Shown: in pieces, positions 42,070-48,831 of the stretch
Numbering within the stretch: the stretch's first letter is position 1
Layout: each line of letters opens with the position of its first letter
Program-made: the position numbers and the translations under genes
The notes under the pieces: model-generated
Seen by the model: only the letters and a program-made list of their open reading frames with translations
What the model was told of the DNA's origin: nothing
Database searches by the model: none
Assembly: GCF_036634195.1 (NCBI RefSeq)
Contig: NZ_JAZIFY010000001.1
Coordinates: 1,808,501 to 1,872,500, forward strand
Direction of reading: 5' to 3'
DNA: 64,000 nucleotides
Source of the DNA: Streptomyces sp. P9-A4
GTDB lineage: Bacteria > Actinomycetota > Actinomycetes > Streptomycetales > Streptomycetaceae

Positions 42070-43977
42070 GTGGACACGACCCTTCAGGACCCCCTCGTCG
42101 GGCGGCTGCTCGACGGCCGCTACCGCGTCGACGCGCGCATCGCCGTCGGCGGGATGGCCACGGTCTACCGGGCCGTCGACACCCGCCTCGACCGCGTCCT
42201 CGCGCTCAAGGTGATGCACCCGGCGCTCGCGACCGACGCCGCCTTCGTCGAGCGGTTCATCCGCGAGGCGAAGTCCGTCGCCCGGCTCTCCCACCCCAAT
42301 GTGGTCGGGGTCTTCGACCAGGGCGCCGAGGGCGCGTACGTGTACCTGGCCATGGAGTACGTCGCCGGCTGCACGCTGCGGGACGTGCTGCGCGAGCGCG
42401 GGGCCCTCGCGCCCCGGGCCGCGCTGGACATCCTGGAGCCGGTGCTCGCCGCGCTCGGCGCCGCGCACCGGGCCGGGTTCGTCCACCGGGACATGAAGCC
42501 GGAGAACGTCCTGATAGGGGACGACGGCCGGGTGAAGGTCGCCGACTTCGGTCTCGTACGGGCGGTGGGCTCGGCGACCGCCACCACCGGCTCGGTCCTC
42601 GGGACCGTCTCCTACCTGGCGCCGGAGCAGATCGAGCACGGCACCGCCGACACCCGCGCCGATGTGTACGCCTGCGGCGTCGTCCTGTACGAGATGCTGA
42701 CCGGCGGCAAGCCGCACTCCGGCGACACCCCCGCGCAGGTGCTCTACCAGCACCTCCACATGGATGTGCCCGCCCCCTCCGCCACCGTCCCCGGGCTCGC
42801 CCTGGAGCTGGACGAGCTGGTCGCGGCGGCCACCGCCCGCAACCCCGACGTCCGCCCGTACGACGCCGTGGCCCTGCTCGGCCTGGTCCGCGAGGCCCGC
42901 TCCCGGCTCGGCGACGCCCAGCTGGACGCCGTACCCCCGCAGGCGCGGTCCGAGGACCGGAGCACCACCGAGGACCGGACCAGTGTGATCGCCCGGGCCG
43001 TACCGGCCGAGGCGGACGCCCAGGAAGTGCTGCACACCAACCGGATGCCGGTGCCGGAGCCGCCCCCGGCGACCGCCCGTCGCCGCCGGCCGCCGCGCGG
43101 CCCACTCCTCCTCGTCGTCGGCGTACTGCTCGCCCTCGGCCTGGGCACCGGTGTCTGGTACATCAATTCCGGCCAGTTCACCCGTGTCCCCGCCGTGCTC
43201 GGCCAGACCGAGGCCGTCGCGACGAAGCGGATCACCGATGCCGGCCTCGAGGTCGGCACGACGAAGCGCGCGTTCAGCGAGGTGTACGAGCGCGGCACCG
43301 TCATGGCCGTCGACCCGGCCCCCGGCGAGCGCCTCCGGGGCAGCGGCAGGGTCACCCTGACCCTCTCCCGGGGCCCGGAGACCGTGAAGGTGCCCAACCT
43401 CAGGAACAAGCCGCTCGCCGAGGCCCGGCGCACCCTTGAGCAGCAGGGCCTGGCCGTCGGGGTGATCACCAGCTCCTTCAGCGAGACCGTCGACCAGGGC
43501 TCCGTGATCGGCTCCGACCCGGAGCCCGGCACCGAGCGCGCGCCCGACTCGGCCGTGGCCCTGGTGGTCAGCAAGGGCTCGCCGATCGATGTGCCGGACG
43601 TGACGGGTGAGACGGTCGAGGCCGCCACCGCGACGCTCCAGGAGGCCGGGCTCACCGTCCGGGTCGCCCCGGAGCGGGTCAACTCGCCCGAGGACGCCGG
43701 TGCCGTCGCGGCCCAGTCCCTCGCCGAGGGCAGCCGGGCCGCCGAGGGCGACACGATCACCCTGACCGTCTCCAAGGGCCCGAAGCTGGTCCCGGTCCCG
43801 GACGTCACCGACAGTTCGACCGACGAGGCGCGTACGGCGCTGGAGGACGCGGGCTTCGAGGTGGAGGTCAAGAAGTCCTTCCCCTACCTCGGCGACACGG
43901 TCTCGGGCCAGTCCGTGGAGGGCGGCTCCACCGCGCCCGAGGGCTCCACCGTCACGATCACGATCAAGGGGCTTTAG
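42070..43977 (+). CDS. PASTA-domain Ser/Thr protein kinase (PknL/PkaF-like)
   Basis: 635-residue Hanks-type kinase. Glycine loop IAVGGMATVYRA, catalytic lysine K47 (ALKVM), HRDMKPEN (139-146) and DFG (159-161); activation segment contains Thr residues TATTGSVLGT. A juxtamembrane linker leads to one membrane helix (about 343-366) and four extracellular PASTA repeats, which bind muropeptides in related kinases. GTG start, apparently leaderless. By position in the conserved block it corresponds to mycobacterial PknL. Targets in this organism are not known, but the Rv2175c-like protein and division proteins nearby are candidates. Confidence 0.94.
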   Translation: MDTTLQDPLVGRLLDGRYRVDARIAVGGMATVYRAVDTRLDRVLALKVMHPALATDAAFVERFIREAKSVARLSHPNVVGVFDQGAEGAYVYLAMEYVAGCTLRDVLRERGALAPRAALDILEPVLAALGAAHRAGFVHRDMKPENVLIGDDGRVKVADFGLVRAVGSATATTGSVLGTVSYLAPEQIEHGTADTRADVYACGVVLYEMLTGGKPHSGDTPAQVLYQHLHMDVPAPSATVPGLALELDELVAAATARNPDVRPYDAVALLGLVREARSRLGDAQLDAVPPQARSEDRSTTEDRTSVIARAVPAEADAQEVLHTNRMPVPEPPPATARRRRPPRGPLLLVVGVLLALGLGTGVWYINSGQFTRVPAVLGQTEAVATKRITDAGLEVGTTKRAFSEVYERGTVMAVDPAPGERLRGSGRVTLTLSRGPETVKVPNLRNKPLAEARRTLEQQGLAVGVITSSFSETVDQGSVIGSDPEPGTERAPDSAVALVVSKGSPIDVPDVTGETVEAATATLQEAGLTVRVAPERVNSPEDAGAVAAQSLAEGSRAAEGDTITLTVSKGPKLVPVPDVTDSSTDEARTALEDAGFEVEVKKSFPYLGDTVSGQSVEGGSTAPEGSTVTITIKGL

Positions 43978-43983
43978 GAACTG

Positions 43984-44835
43984 ATGCGCAATCCCGTCGG
44001 CGGCCACGTCCCGGTGGCGGGTGGCCTCGCCACCGTCGGCCTCGGTTACGCCCGTGAGCTGGGCGCGGAGACCGTGCAGGTCTTCGTCGCCAATCCGCGC
44101 GGCTGGGCGACCCCGGCCGGCAGTGCGGCCCAGGACGAGCGGTTCCGGGCCGAGTGCGAGGCCGAGTCGATCTCGGCCTGGGTGCACGCCCCGTATCTGA
44201 TCAACTTCGGCTCCCACACCGAGGCCACCGCCGAGAAGTCGGTGGAGTCGATGCGGCACTCGCTGCGGCGCGGCCGGGAGATCGGCGCGAAGGGCGTGGT
44301 GGTGCACACCGGCTCGGCGACCGGGGGCCGCACGCGCGCGGTGGCGCTCGCGCAGGTCAGGGAGCTGCTGCTGCCGCTGCTCGACGAGCTGACGCACGAC
44401 GACGACCCGTTCCTGCTCCTCGAGTCGACGGCGGGCCAGGGCTTCTCGCTCTGCTCGCGCGCGGAGGACTTCGGCCCGTACTTCGACGCCCTCGACCGGC
44501 ACCCGAAGCTGGGGATCTGTCTGGACACCTGCCACATCTTCGCCGCGGGCCACGATCTGACCGGCCCGCACGGCGCCGCGCAGACGCTCGACCAGCTGGT
44601 GGAGACCGTGGGCGAGGGACGGCTGAAACTGATCCACGCCAACGACTCGCAGGACGTCGTCGGCGCGCGCAAGGACCGGCACGCGAACATCGGCGCGGGC
44701 CACATCGGCGAGGACGGCTTCCGGAACCTGCTCCGGCACCCGGCGACCGACGGCGTCCCGCTGATCATCGAGACTCCCGGCGGCAAGGCGGGGCACCTCG
44801 CGGACGTGGAGCTGCTCAAGAAGCTGAGGGGCTGA
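43984..44835 (+). CDS. nfo: Deoxyribonuclease IV (endonuclease IV)
   Basis: AP endonuclease/3'-phosphodiesterase in base excision repair. 283 residues, AP2 TIM barrel. Metal ligands lie in HAPYLINFGS, VVVHTGSA, LLLESTAGQG, CLDTCHIFAAGHD, HANDSQD and the DRHANIGAGHIG motif; C-terminal LIIETPG. Six bases after the kinase stop, so probably co-transcribed with it, although the functional link is not obvious. Confidence 0.93.
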   Translation: MRNPVGGHVPVAGGLATVGLGYARELGAETVQVFVANPRGWATPAGSAAQDERFRAECEAESISAWVHAPYLINFGSHTEATAEKSVESMRHSLRRGREIGAKGVVVHTGSATGGRTRAVALAQVRELLLPLLDELTHDDDPFLLLESTAGQGFSLCSRAEDFGPYFDALDRHPKLGICLDTCHIFAAGHDLTGPHGAAQTLDQLVETVGEGRLKLIHANDSQDVVGARKDRHANIGAGHIGEDGFRNLLRHPATDGVPLIIETPGGKAGHLADVELLKKLRG

Positions 44836-44848
44836 CCCCGATTTCGCG

Positions 44849-44877
44849 TTGAGGAATACCCCAGGGGGGTATACGGT
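44849..44877 (+). promoter_or_regulatory. Copper-responsive promoter with CsoR-type operator
   Basis: Promoter TTGAGG (44849-44854), 17-nt spacer, TACGGT (44872-44877). The spacer is filled by ATACCCCAGGGGGGTAT (44856-44872), a palindrome with perfect 7-bp arms that matches the CsoR box pattern of Streptomyces. A repressor there would block polymerase directly. Identification rests on pattern recognition. Confidence 0.8.
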
Positions 44878-44920
44878 TCCTCTAACGGCAGGAACCGCTA
44901 CCCGACCTTGGGGGCACCCG

Positions 44921-45529
44921 ATGCAGCACGACGCGCACGCCCGTCACGAACACGGCACCGACACCACCGACCACACGGGTCACGCGGAGCACACCAGCCA
45001 CGCGGACCACACCGGTCACATGGTGGGGCGCGAGGAGCACGCCGGCCACTCGGCGGCACACGAGCACCACGGCGCCCACCACGCCCCCGGCAAGGTCTCC
45101 TGGTCCATGGCCGCGAAGGCCACGCTGCACTGCCTCACCGGCTGCGCCATCGGCGAGATCCTCGGCATGATGATCGGCACCGCGCTCGGCTGGAGCAACA
45201 TGCAGACGATGATCCTCGCGATCGTCCTGGCCTTCTTCTTCGGCTACGCGCTCACCCTGCGCGGCATCCTGGCCGCCGGCGTCGACTTCAGGACGGCCTT
45301 CAAGGTCGCGCTGGCCGCCGACACCCTCTCCATCGCGGTCATGGAGATCATCGACAACGGCGTCATCGCGCTCTGGCCCGGCGCCATGGACGCGCACCTG
45401 GACGAGCCGCTCTTCTGGATCGTGCTCGCCATCGCGCTCGCCGCCGCCTTCGTGATCACCACCCCGGTCAACAAGTGGATGATCGGCCGCGGCAAGGGCC
45501 ACGCGGTGGTCCACCAGTACCACCACTGA
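44921..45529 (+). CDS. DUF4396 His-rich membrane protein, probably copper-related
   Basis: 202 residues from ATG 44921, with GGGGG upstream. The first ~56 residues contain 17 histidines in spaced HxxH pairs (DHTGHAEHTSHADHTGH), a likely metal-binding tail. Four membrane helices follow; the DUF4396 core starts with KATLHCLTGCAIGEILGMMIG, where His and Cys residues could also bind metal. Behind a CsoR-type operator, it is inferred to handle copper (export, storage or delivery). Mechanism is unknown. Confidence 0.85.
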   Translation: MQHDAHARHEHGTDTTDHTGHAEHTSHADHTGHMVGREEHAGHSAAHEHHGAHHAPGKVSWSMAAKATLHCLTGCAIGEILGMMIGTALGWSNMQTMILAIVLAFFFGYALTLRGILAAGVDFRTAFKVALAADTLSIAVMEIIDNGVIALWPGAMDAHLDEPLFWIVLAIALAAAFVITTPVNKWMIGRGKGHAVVHQYHH

Positions 45530-45585
45530 ACGGCCCGAACGACGACCGAACGACCCGACCGCCACCGAACGACGACCTCGACGCA

Positions 45586-45613
45586 CGGCCCGGAGCGCTA
45601 CAGCTCCGGGCCG
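45586..45613. terminator. Hairpin overlapping the oxidoreductase stop
   Basis: Arms CGGCCCGGAGC (45586-45596) and GCTCCGGGCCG (45603-45613) enclose GCTACA. It contains the TAG stop of the minus-strand gene and can serve both convergent genes. Confidence 0.6.
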
Positions 45614-46251
45614 TCGCCCGGTTCCTCCTGGTACGAGTACCGCTGCTCCGCCCACGGGTCACCGAGGTTGTGGTAGCCGCGCTCCTCCCAGAAACCCCGG
45701 CGGTCGGCGGCCATGTACTCCACGCCCCGGACCCACTTGGGCCCCTTCCAGGCGTACAGGTGCGGGACGACGAGACGCAGCGGGAAGCCGTGCTCGGCGG
45801 TGAGCAGCTCCCCGTCCTTGTGGGTGGCGAAGATCGTGCCGTCGGCGGCGAAGTCGGCGAGCCGCATGTTGGCGCTGTAGCCGTACTCGGCCCAGACCAT
45901 CACATGGGTCACCGAGGGCGCGGGCGGGGCGAGGTCGAGGACCGTGCGGGCGGTCACGCCACCCCACTCGGCGCCGAGCATGCTGAATTTCGTGACGCAG
46001 TGCAGATCGGCCACGACCGTGGAGAAGGGGAGGGCCGTGAACTCCTCGTGGTTCCAGCAGCGCTTGTCACCGTCGGCCGTCGCGCCGAAGACGCGGAACT
46101 CCCAGCGGTCCGGCTTGAACTTGGGGACGGGCCCGTAGTGGGTGACCGGCCAGCCGCGCTGGAGCCGCTGACCCGGCGGAAGGTCCGGCGAACGATCCGG
46201 CTGACCCGCTTCCCGGTGTACTCCGCTCTCCGGCTGACCCATGTCATCCAT
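45598..46251 (-). CDS. Sulfite-oxidase-fold molybdopterin-dependent oxidoreductase
   Basis: 217 residues. The molybdopterin-binding fold of the sulfite oxidase/MsrP family is shown by RGWPVTHYGPVPKFKPDRWEFRVFGA, the candidate Mo-ligating cysteine in DLHCVTKFSML, VMVWAEYGYSANM, HGFPLRLVVPHLYAWKGPKWVRGVEYM and ERGYHNLGDPW. No Tat or Sec signal is seen, so it should be cytoplasmic, unlike MsrP. Substrate unknown. The ATG at 46251 is used; an ATG three codons later is equally possible. Confidence 0.88.
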   Translation of the reverse strand: MDDMGQPESGVHREAGQPDRSPDLPPGQRLQRGWPVTHYGPVPKFKPDRWEFRVFGATADGDKRCWNHEEFTALPFSTVVADLHCVTKFSMLGAEWGGVTARTVLDLAPPAPSVTHVMVWAEYGYSANMRLADFAADGTIFATHKDGELLTAEHGFPLRLVVPHLYAWKGPKWVRGVEYMAADRRGFWEERGYHNLGDPWAEQRYSYQEEPGDGPEL

Positions 46252-46419
46252 GGTGACAGACCGCGAGGGGTGGTCATGACCAGGCTACCTTCCGGGCATC
46301 ACGATTCGGGCAACTCCCACTAAGCCTGCACTTACTGGACGCCCCCCATTCGGGGTGCGAGGATGCGGCCATCCCGCCCGGTGACGGCATAGACACGGAA
46401 CGTGGAAGGAGCCTCTGCG

Positions 46420-46896
46420 ATGCAGGGCGACCCCGAGGTCCTCGAGTTTCTCAACGAGCAGCTGACCGGCGAGCTGACGGCCATCAACCAGTACTGGCTG
46501 CACTACCGCATCCAGGACGACAAGGGCTGGACGAAGCTCGCCAAGTACACCCGCGAAGAGTCCATCGACGAGATGAAGCACGCGGACAAGCTGACCGAGC
46601 GCATCCTGATGCTCGACGGCCTGCCCAACTACCAGCGACTCTTCCATGTACGGGTCGGCCAGACCCTCACCGAGATGTTCCAGGCGGACCGCCAGGTCGA
46701 GGTGGAGGCGATCGACCGGCTGCGGCGCGGGATCGAGGTCATGCGCGCCAAGGGGGACGTCACGTCCGCCAACCTCTTCGAGGAGATCCTCGCCGACGAG
46801 GAGCACCACATCGACTACCTGGACACCCAGCTGGGGCTGATCGAGTCCCTGGGCGAGGCGCTGTACATCTCGACCCTGATCGAGCAGCCCAGCTGA
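46420..46896 (+). CDS. bfr: Bacterioferritin
   Basis: Iron-storage 24-mer subunit. 158 residues from ATG 46420 preceded by GGAAGGAG. Ferroxidase ligands fall in LTGELTAINQY, EESIDEMKHADKL and EEILADEEHHIDYL; the Met near residue 52 (ERILMLDG) is the expected haem ligand. Convergent with bfd, so storage and release proteins are adjacent but separately transcribed. Confidence 0.97.
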   Translation: MQGDPEVLEFLNEQLTGELTAINQYWLHYRIQDDKGWTKLAKYTREESIDEMKHADKLTERILMLDGLPNYQRLFHVRVGQTLTEMFQADRQVEVEAIDRLRRGIEVMRAKGDVTSANLFEEILADEEHHIDYLDTQLGLIESLGEALYISTLIEQPS

Positions 46897-46955
46897 TCGT
46901 GCGGACGGACTGATCGAGCGGACGGGCCGAGCCGGCACCGGCCGGGCGGCCGGGG

Positions 46956-47192
46956 CTAAGCGGCTTCCGGCAGTTCGACGGCCTCCGGCGTCAGGGCGGG
47001 CATCCCCTGGTCCAGAAGTTCGCGGCGCGGGCAGTTGCCGCGTCCGAGAATGGCCTGAATGCGACGGACGCAGGATCCGCAGTCCGTACCGGCCTTGCAG
47101 GCCGAGGCGATCTGGCGGGGCGTGCAGGCGCCCGCGTCCGCATGGTCCTTGACCTGCTTCTCCGTCACGCCGAAGCACGAGCAGACGTACAA
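46956..47192 (-). CDS. bfd: Bacterioferritin-associated ferredoxin
   Basis: [2Fe-2S] protein that reduces bacterioferritin to release iron. 78 residues. Cluster ligands C4 and C6 (YVCSCFGVTE) and C38 and C41 (DCGSC). The start is TTG, supported by GGGAGGTGA 6 nt upstream and by the conserved first cysteines. An iron box lies 27 bp upstream, so expression should rise when iron is scarce. The C-terminal 20 residues are not conserved. Confidence 0.93.
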   Translation of the reverse strand: MYVCSCFGVTEKQVKDHADAGACTPRQIASACKAGTDCGSCVRRIQAILGRGNCPRRELLDQGMPALTPEAVELPEAA

Positions 47193-47218
47193 CGCGGTTC
47201 ACCTCCCGCCGTGATCGA

Positions 47219-47237
47219 TAAGGCTAACCTAACCTTA
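47219..47237 (-). promoter_or_regulatory. Iron box (DmdR/IdeR-type operator)
   Basis: On the minus strand TAAGGTTAGGTTAGCCTTA matches the 19-bp actinobacterial iron-box consensus TTAGGTTAGGCTAACCTAA at 15 of 19 positions. It lies just upstream of bfd. Confidence 0.85.
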
Positions 47238-47268
47238 CCCGGCACGGCGGGGGCCGCAAAAGGCCGGA

Positions 47269-47315
47269 TACGACGATGGGGCGCGGATCACATGGATCCG
47301 CGCCCCATCGTCGTA
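47269..47315 (-). terminator. Terminator of DAHP synthase gene
   Basis: A perfect 21-bp stem (arms 47269-47289 and 47295-47315, starting TACGACGATGGGGCGC) with a five-base loop, 10 bases downstream of the stop on the minus strand. It insulates bfd and its iron box. Confidence 0.88.
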
Positions 47316-47324
47316 GGTATCCAC

Positions 47325-48677
47325 TTACTGATCGCGGTACATCTCCGCCACCAGGAACGCCAGGTCCAGGGACTGGCTGCGGTTGAGACGCGGGTCGCAG
47401 GCCGTCTCGTAGCGCTGGTGCAGGTCGTCGACGAAGATCTCGTCGCCGCCGCCCACGCACTCGGTGACGTCGTCACCGGTGAGCTCGACGTGGATGCCGC
47501 CCGGGTGGGTGCCGAGCGCCTTGTGGACCTCGAAGAAGCCCTTGACCTCGTCGAGCACGTCGTCGAAGCGGCGGGTCTTGTGGCCGGAGGCGGCCTCGAA
47601 GGTGTTGCCGTGCATCGGGTCGGTGACCCAGACGACGGCGGCACCGGAGGCGGTGACCTTCTCGACCAGCTCGGGGAGCTTGTCGCGGACCTTGTCGGCG
47701 CCCATGCGGACGATGAAGGTCAGCCGGCCCGGCTCGCGGTCCGGGTCGAGACGGTCGATGTACGTCAGCGCCTCGTCCACCGAGGTGGTCGGGCCCAGCT
47801 TGATGCCGATCGGGTTCGCGATGCGCGAGGCGAACTCGATGTGGGCGTGATCGAGCTGGCGGGTGCGCTCACCGATCCAGACCATGTGGCCGGAGGTGTC
47901 GTACAGCTTGCCGGTGCGCGAGTCCGTACGGGTGAGGGCGCCCTCGTAGTCGAGCAGCAGCGCCTCGTGGGAGGCGTAGAACTCGACGGCCTTGAACTCG
48001 GCCGGGTCGGTGCCGCAGGCCTTCATGAAGTTCAGCGCGTTGTCGATCTCGCGGGCGAGCGCCTCGTAGCGCTGGCCCGAGGGGGACGACTTCACGAAGT
48101 CCTGGTTCCAGGCGTGCACCTGGCGCAGGTCGGCGTAGCCGCCGGTGGTGAAGGCGCGCACCAGGTTGAGCGTGGAGGCGGACGCGTTGTACATCCGCTT
48201 CAGGCGCTCGGGGTCCGGGATGCGGGACTTCTCGTCGAAGCCGAAGCCGTTGACCGAGTCGCCCCGGTAGGTCGGCAGGGTCACGCCGTCACGGGTCTCG
48301 GTGCCCTTGGAGCGGGGCTTCGAGTACTGGCCGGCGATGCGGCCGACCTTCACCACGGGCACGGAGGCCGCGTAGGTGAGGACGGCGCTCATCTGGAGCA
48401 GCGTCTTGAGCTTGGCCCTGATGTGGTCGGCGGACACGGCGTCGAAGGCCTCGGCGCAGTCGCCGCCCTGGAGCAGGAACGCCTCGCCACGGGCGACGGC
48501 TCCCATCCGGGCGCGCAGCTGGTCGCACTCGCCGGCGAAGACGAGCGGAGGATACGACTCGAGGTCCGCGATCACATCGCGCAGAGCCTCGGCATCGGGG
48601 TACTCGGGCTGCTGCGCCGCGGGCAGGTCTCGCCAGGTCGCCTCGGCGACGGCGTGGGAATCAGCGTTCACGGTCAC
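47325..48677 (-). CDS. aroG: Class II DAHP synthase
   Basis: First step of the shikimate pathway: PEP + erythrose 4-phosphate to DAHP. 450 residues, plant-type class II. GGDCAEAF, KVGRIAGQYSKPRS, VWIGERTRQLD, KLGPTT, DPMHGNTFEA and HVELTGDDVTECVGG hold the metal and substrate residues. Several GTGs cluster at the 5' end; GTG 48677 is chosen because a TAATGT -10 lies exactly 7 nt upstream and no ribosome site exists, implying a leaderless message. About 3 kb from the anthranilate synthase gene. Confidence 0.96.
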   Translation of the reverse strand: MTVNADSHAVAEATWRDLPAAQQPEYPDAEALRDVIADLESYPPLVFAGECDQLRARMGAVARGEAFLLQGGDCAEAFDAVSADHIRAKLKTLLQMSAVLTYAASVPVVKVGRIAGQYSKPRSKGTETRDGVTLPTYRGDSVNGFGFDEKSRIPDPERLKRMYNASASTLNLVRAFTTGGYADLRQVHAWNQDFVKSSPSGQRYEALAREIDNALNFMKACGTDPAEFKAVEFYASHEALLLDYEGALTRTDSRTGKLYDTSGHMVWIGERTRQLDHAHIEFASRIANPIGIKLGPTTSVDEALTYIDRLDPDREPGRLTFIVRMGADKVRDKLPELVEKVTASGAAVVWVTDPMHGNTFEAASGHKTRRFDDVLDEVKGFFEVHKALGTHPGGIHVELTGDDVTECVGGGDEIFVDDLHQRYETACDPRLNRSQSLDLAFLVAEMYRDQ

Positions 48678-48684
48678 GTGCACC

Positions 48685-48690
48685 ACATTA
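48685..48690 (-). promoter_or_regulatory. Leaderless -10 of DAHP synthase gene
   Basis: TAATGT on the minus strand, 7 nt before GTG 48677. It decides among four clustered GTG codons, since the upstream ones overlap or abut the -10 itself. Confidence 0.55.
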
Positions 48691-48831
48691 CGGGGTTCTT
48701 CGTCCAGTCCTGTCCGTCTGCCCAGTGACTGAGACGCGCGCCCGGTATGTCCCCCGCCGATCTTCATGCCATCGAGTGGTGTTACCCTCTGGCCCGTTTC
48801 ACAACACAACAGTCGAACCACAGGGGTGGGC

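Noticed and set aside
46252..46419. Iron box upstream of bfr
   Set aside because: The best alignment (around CTAAGCCTGCACTTA) matches only about half of the 19-bp consensus.
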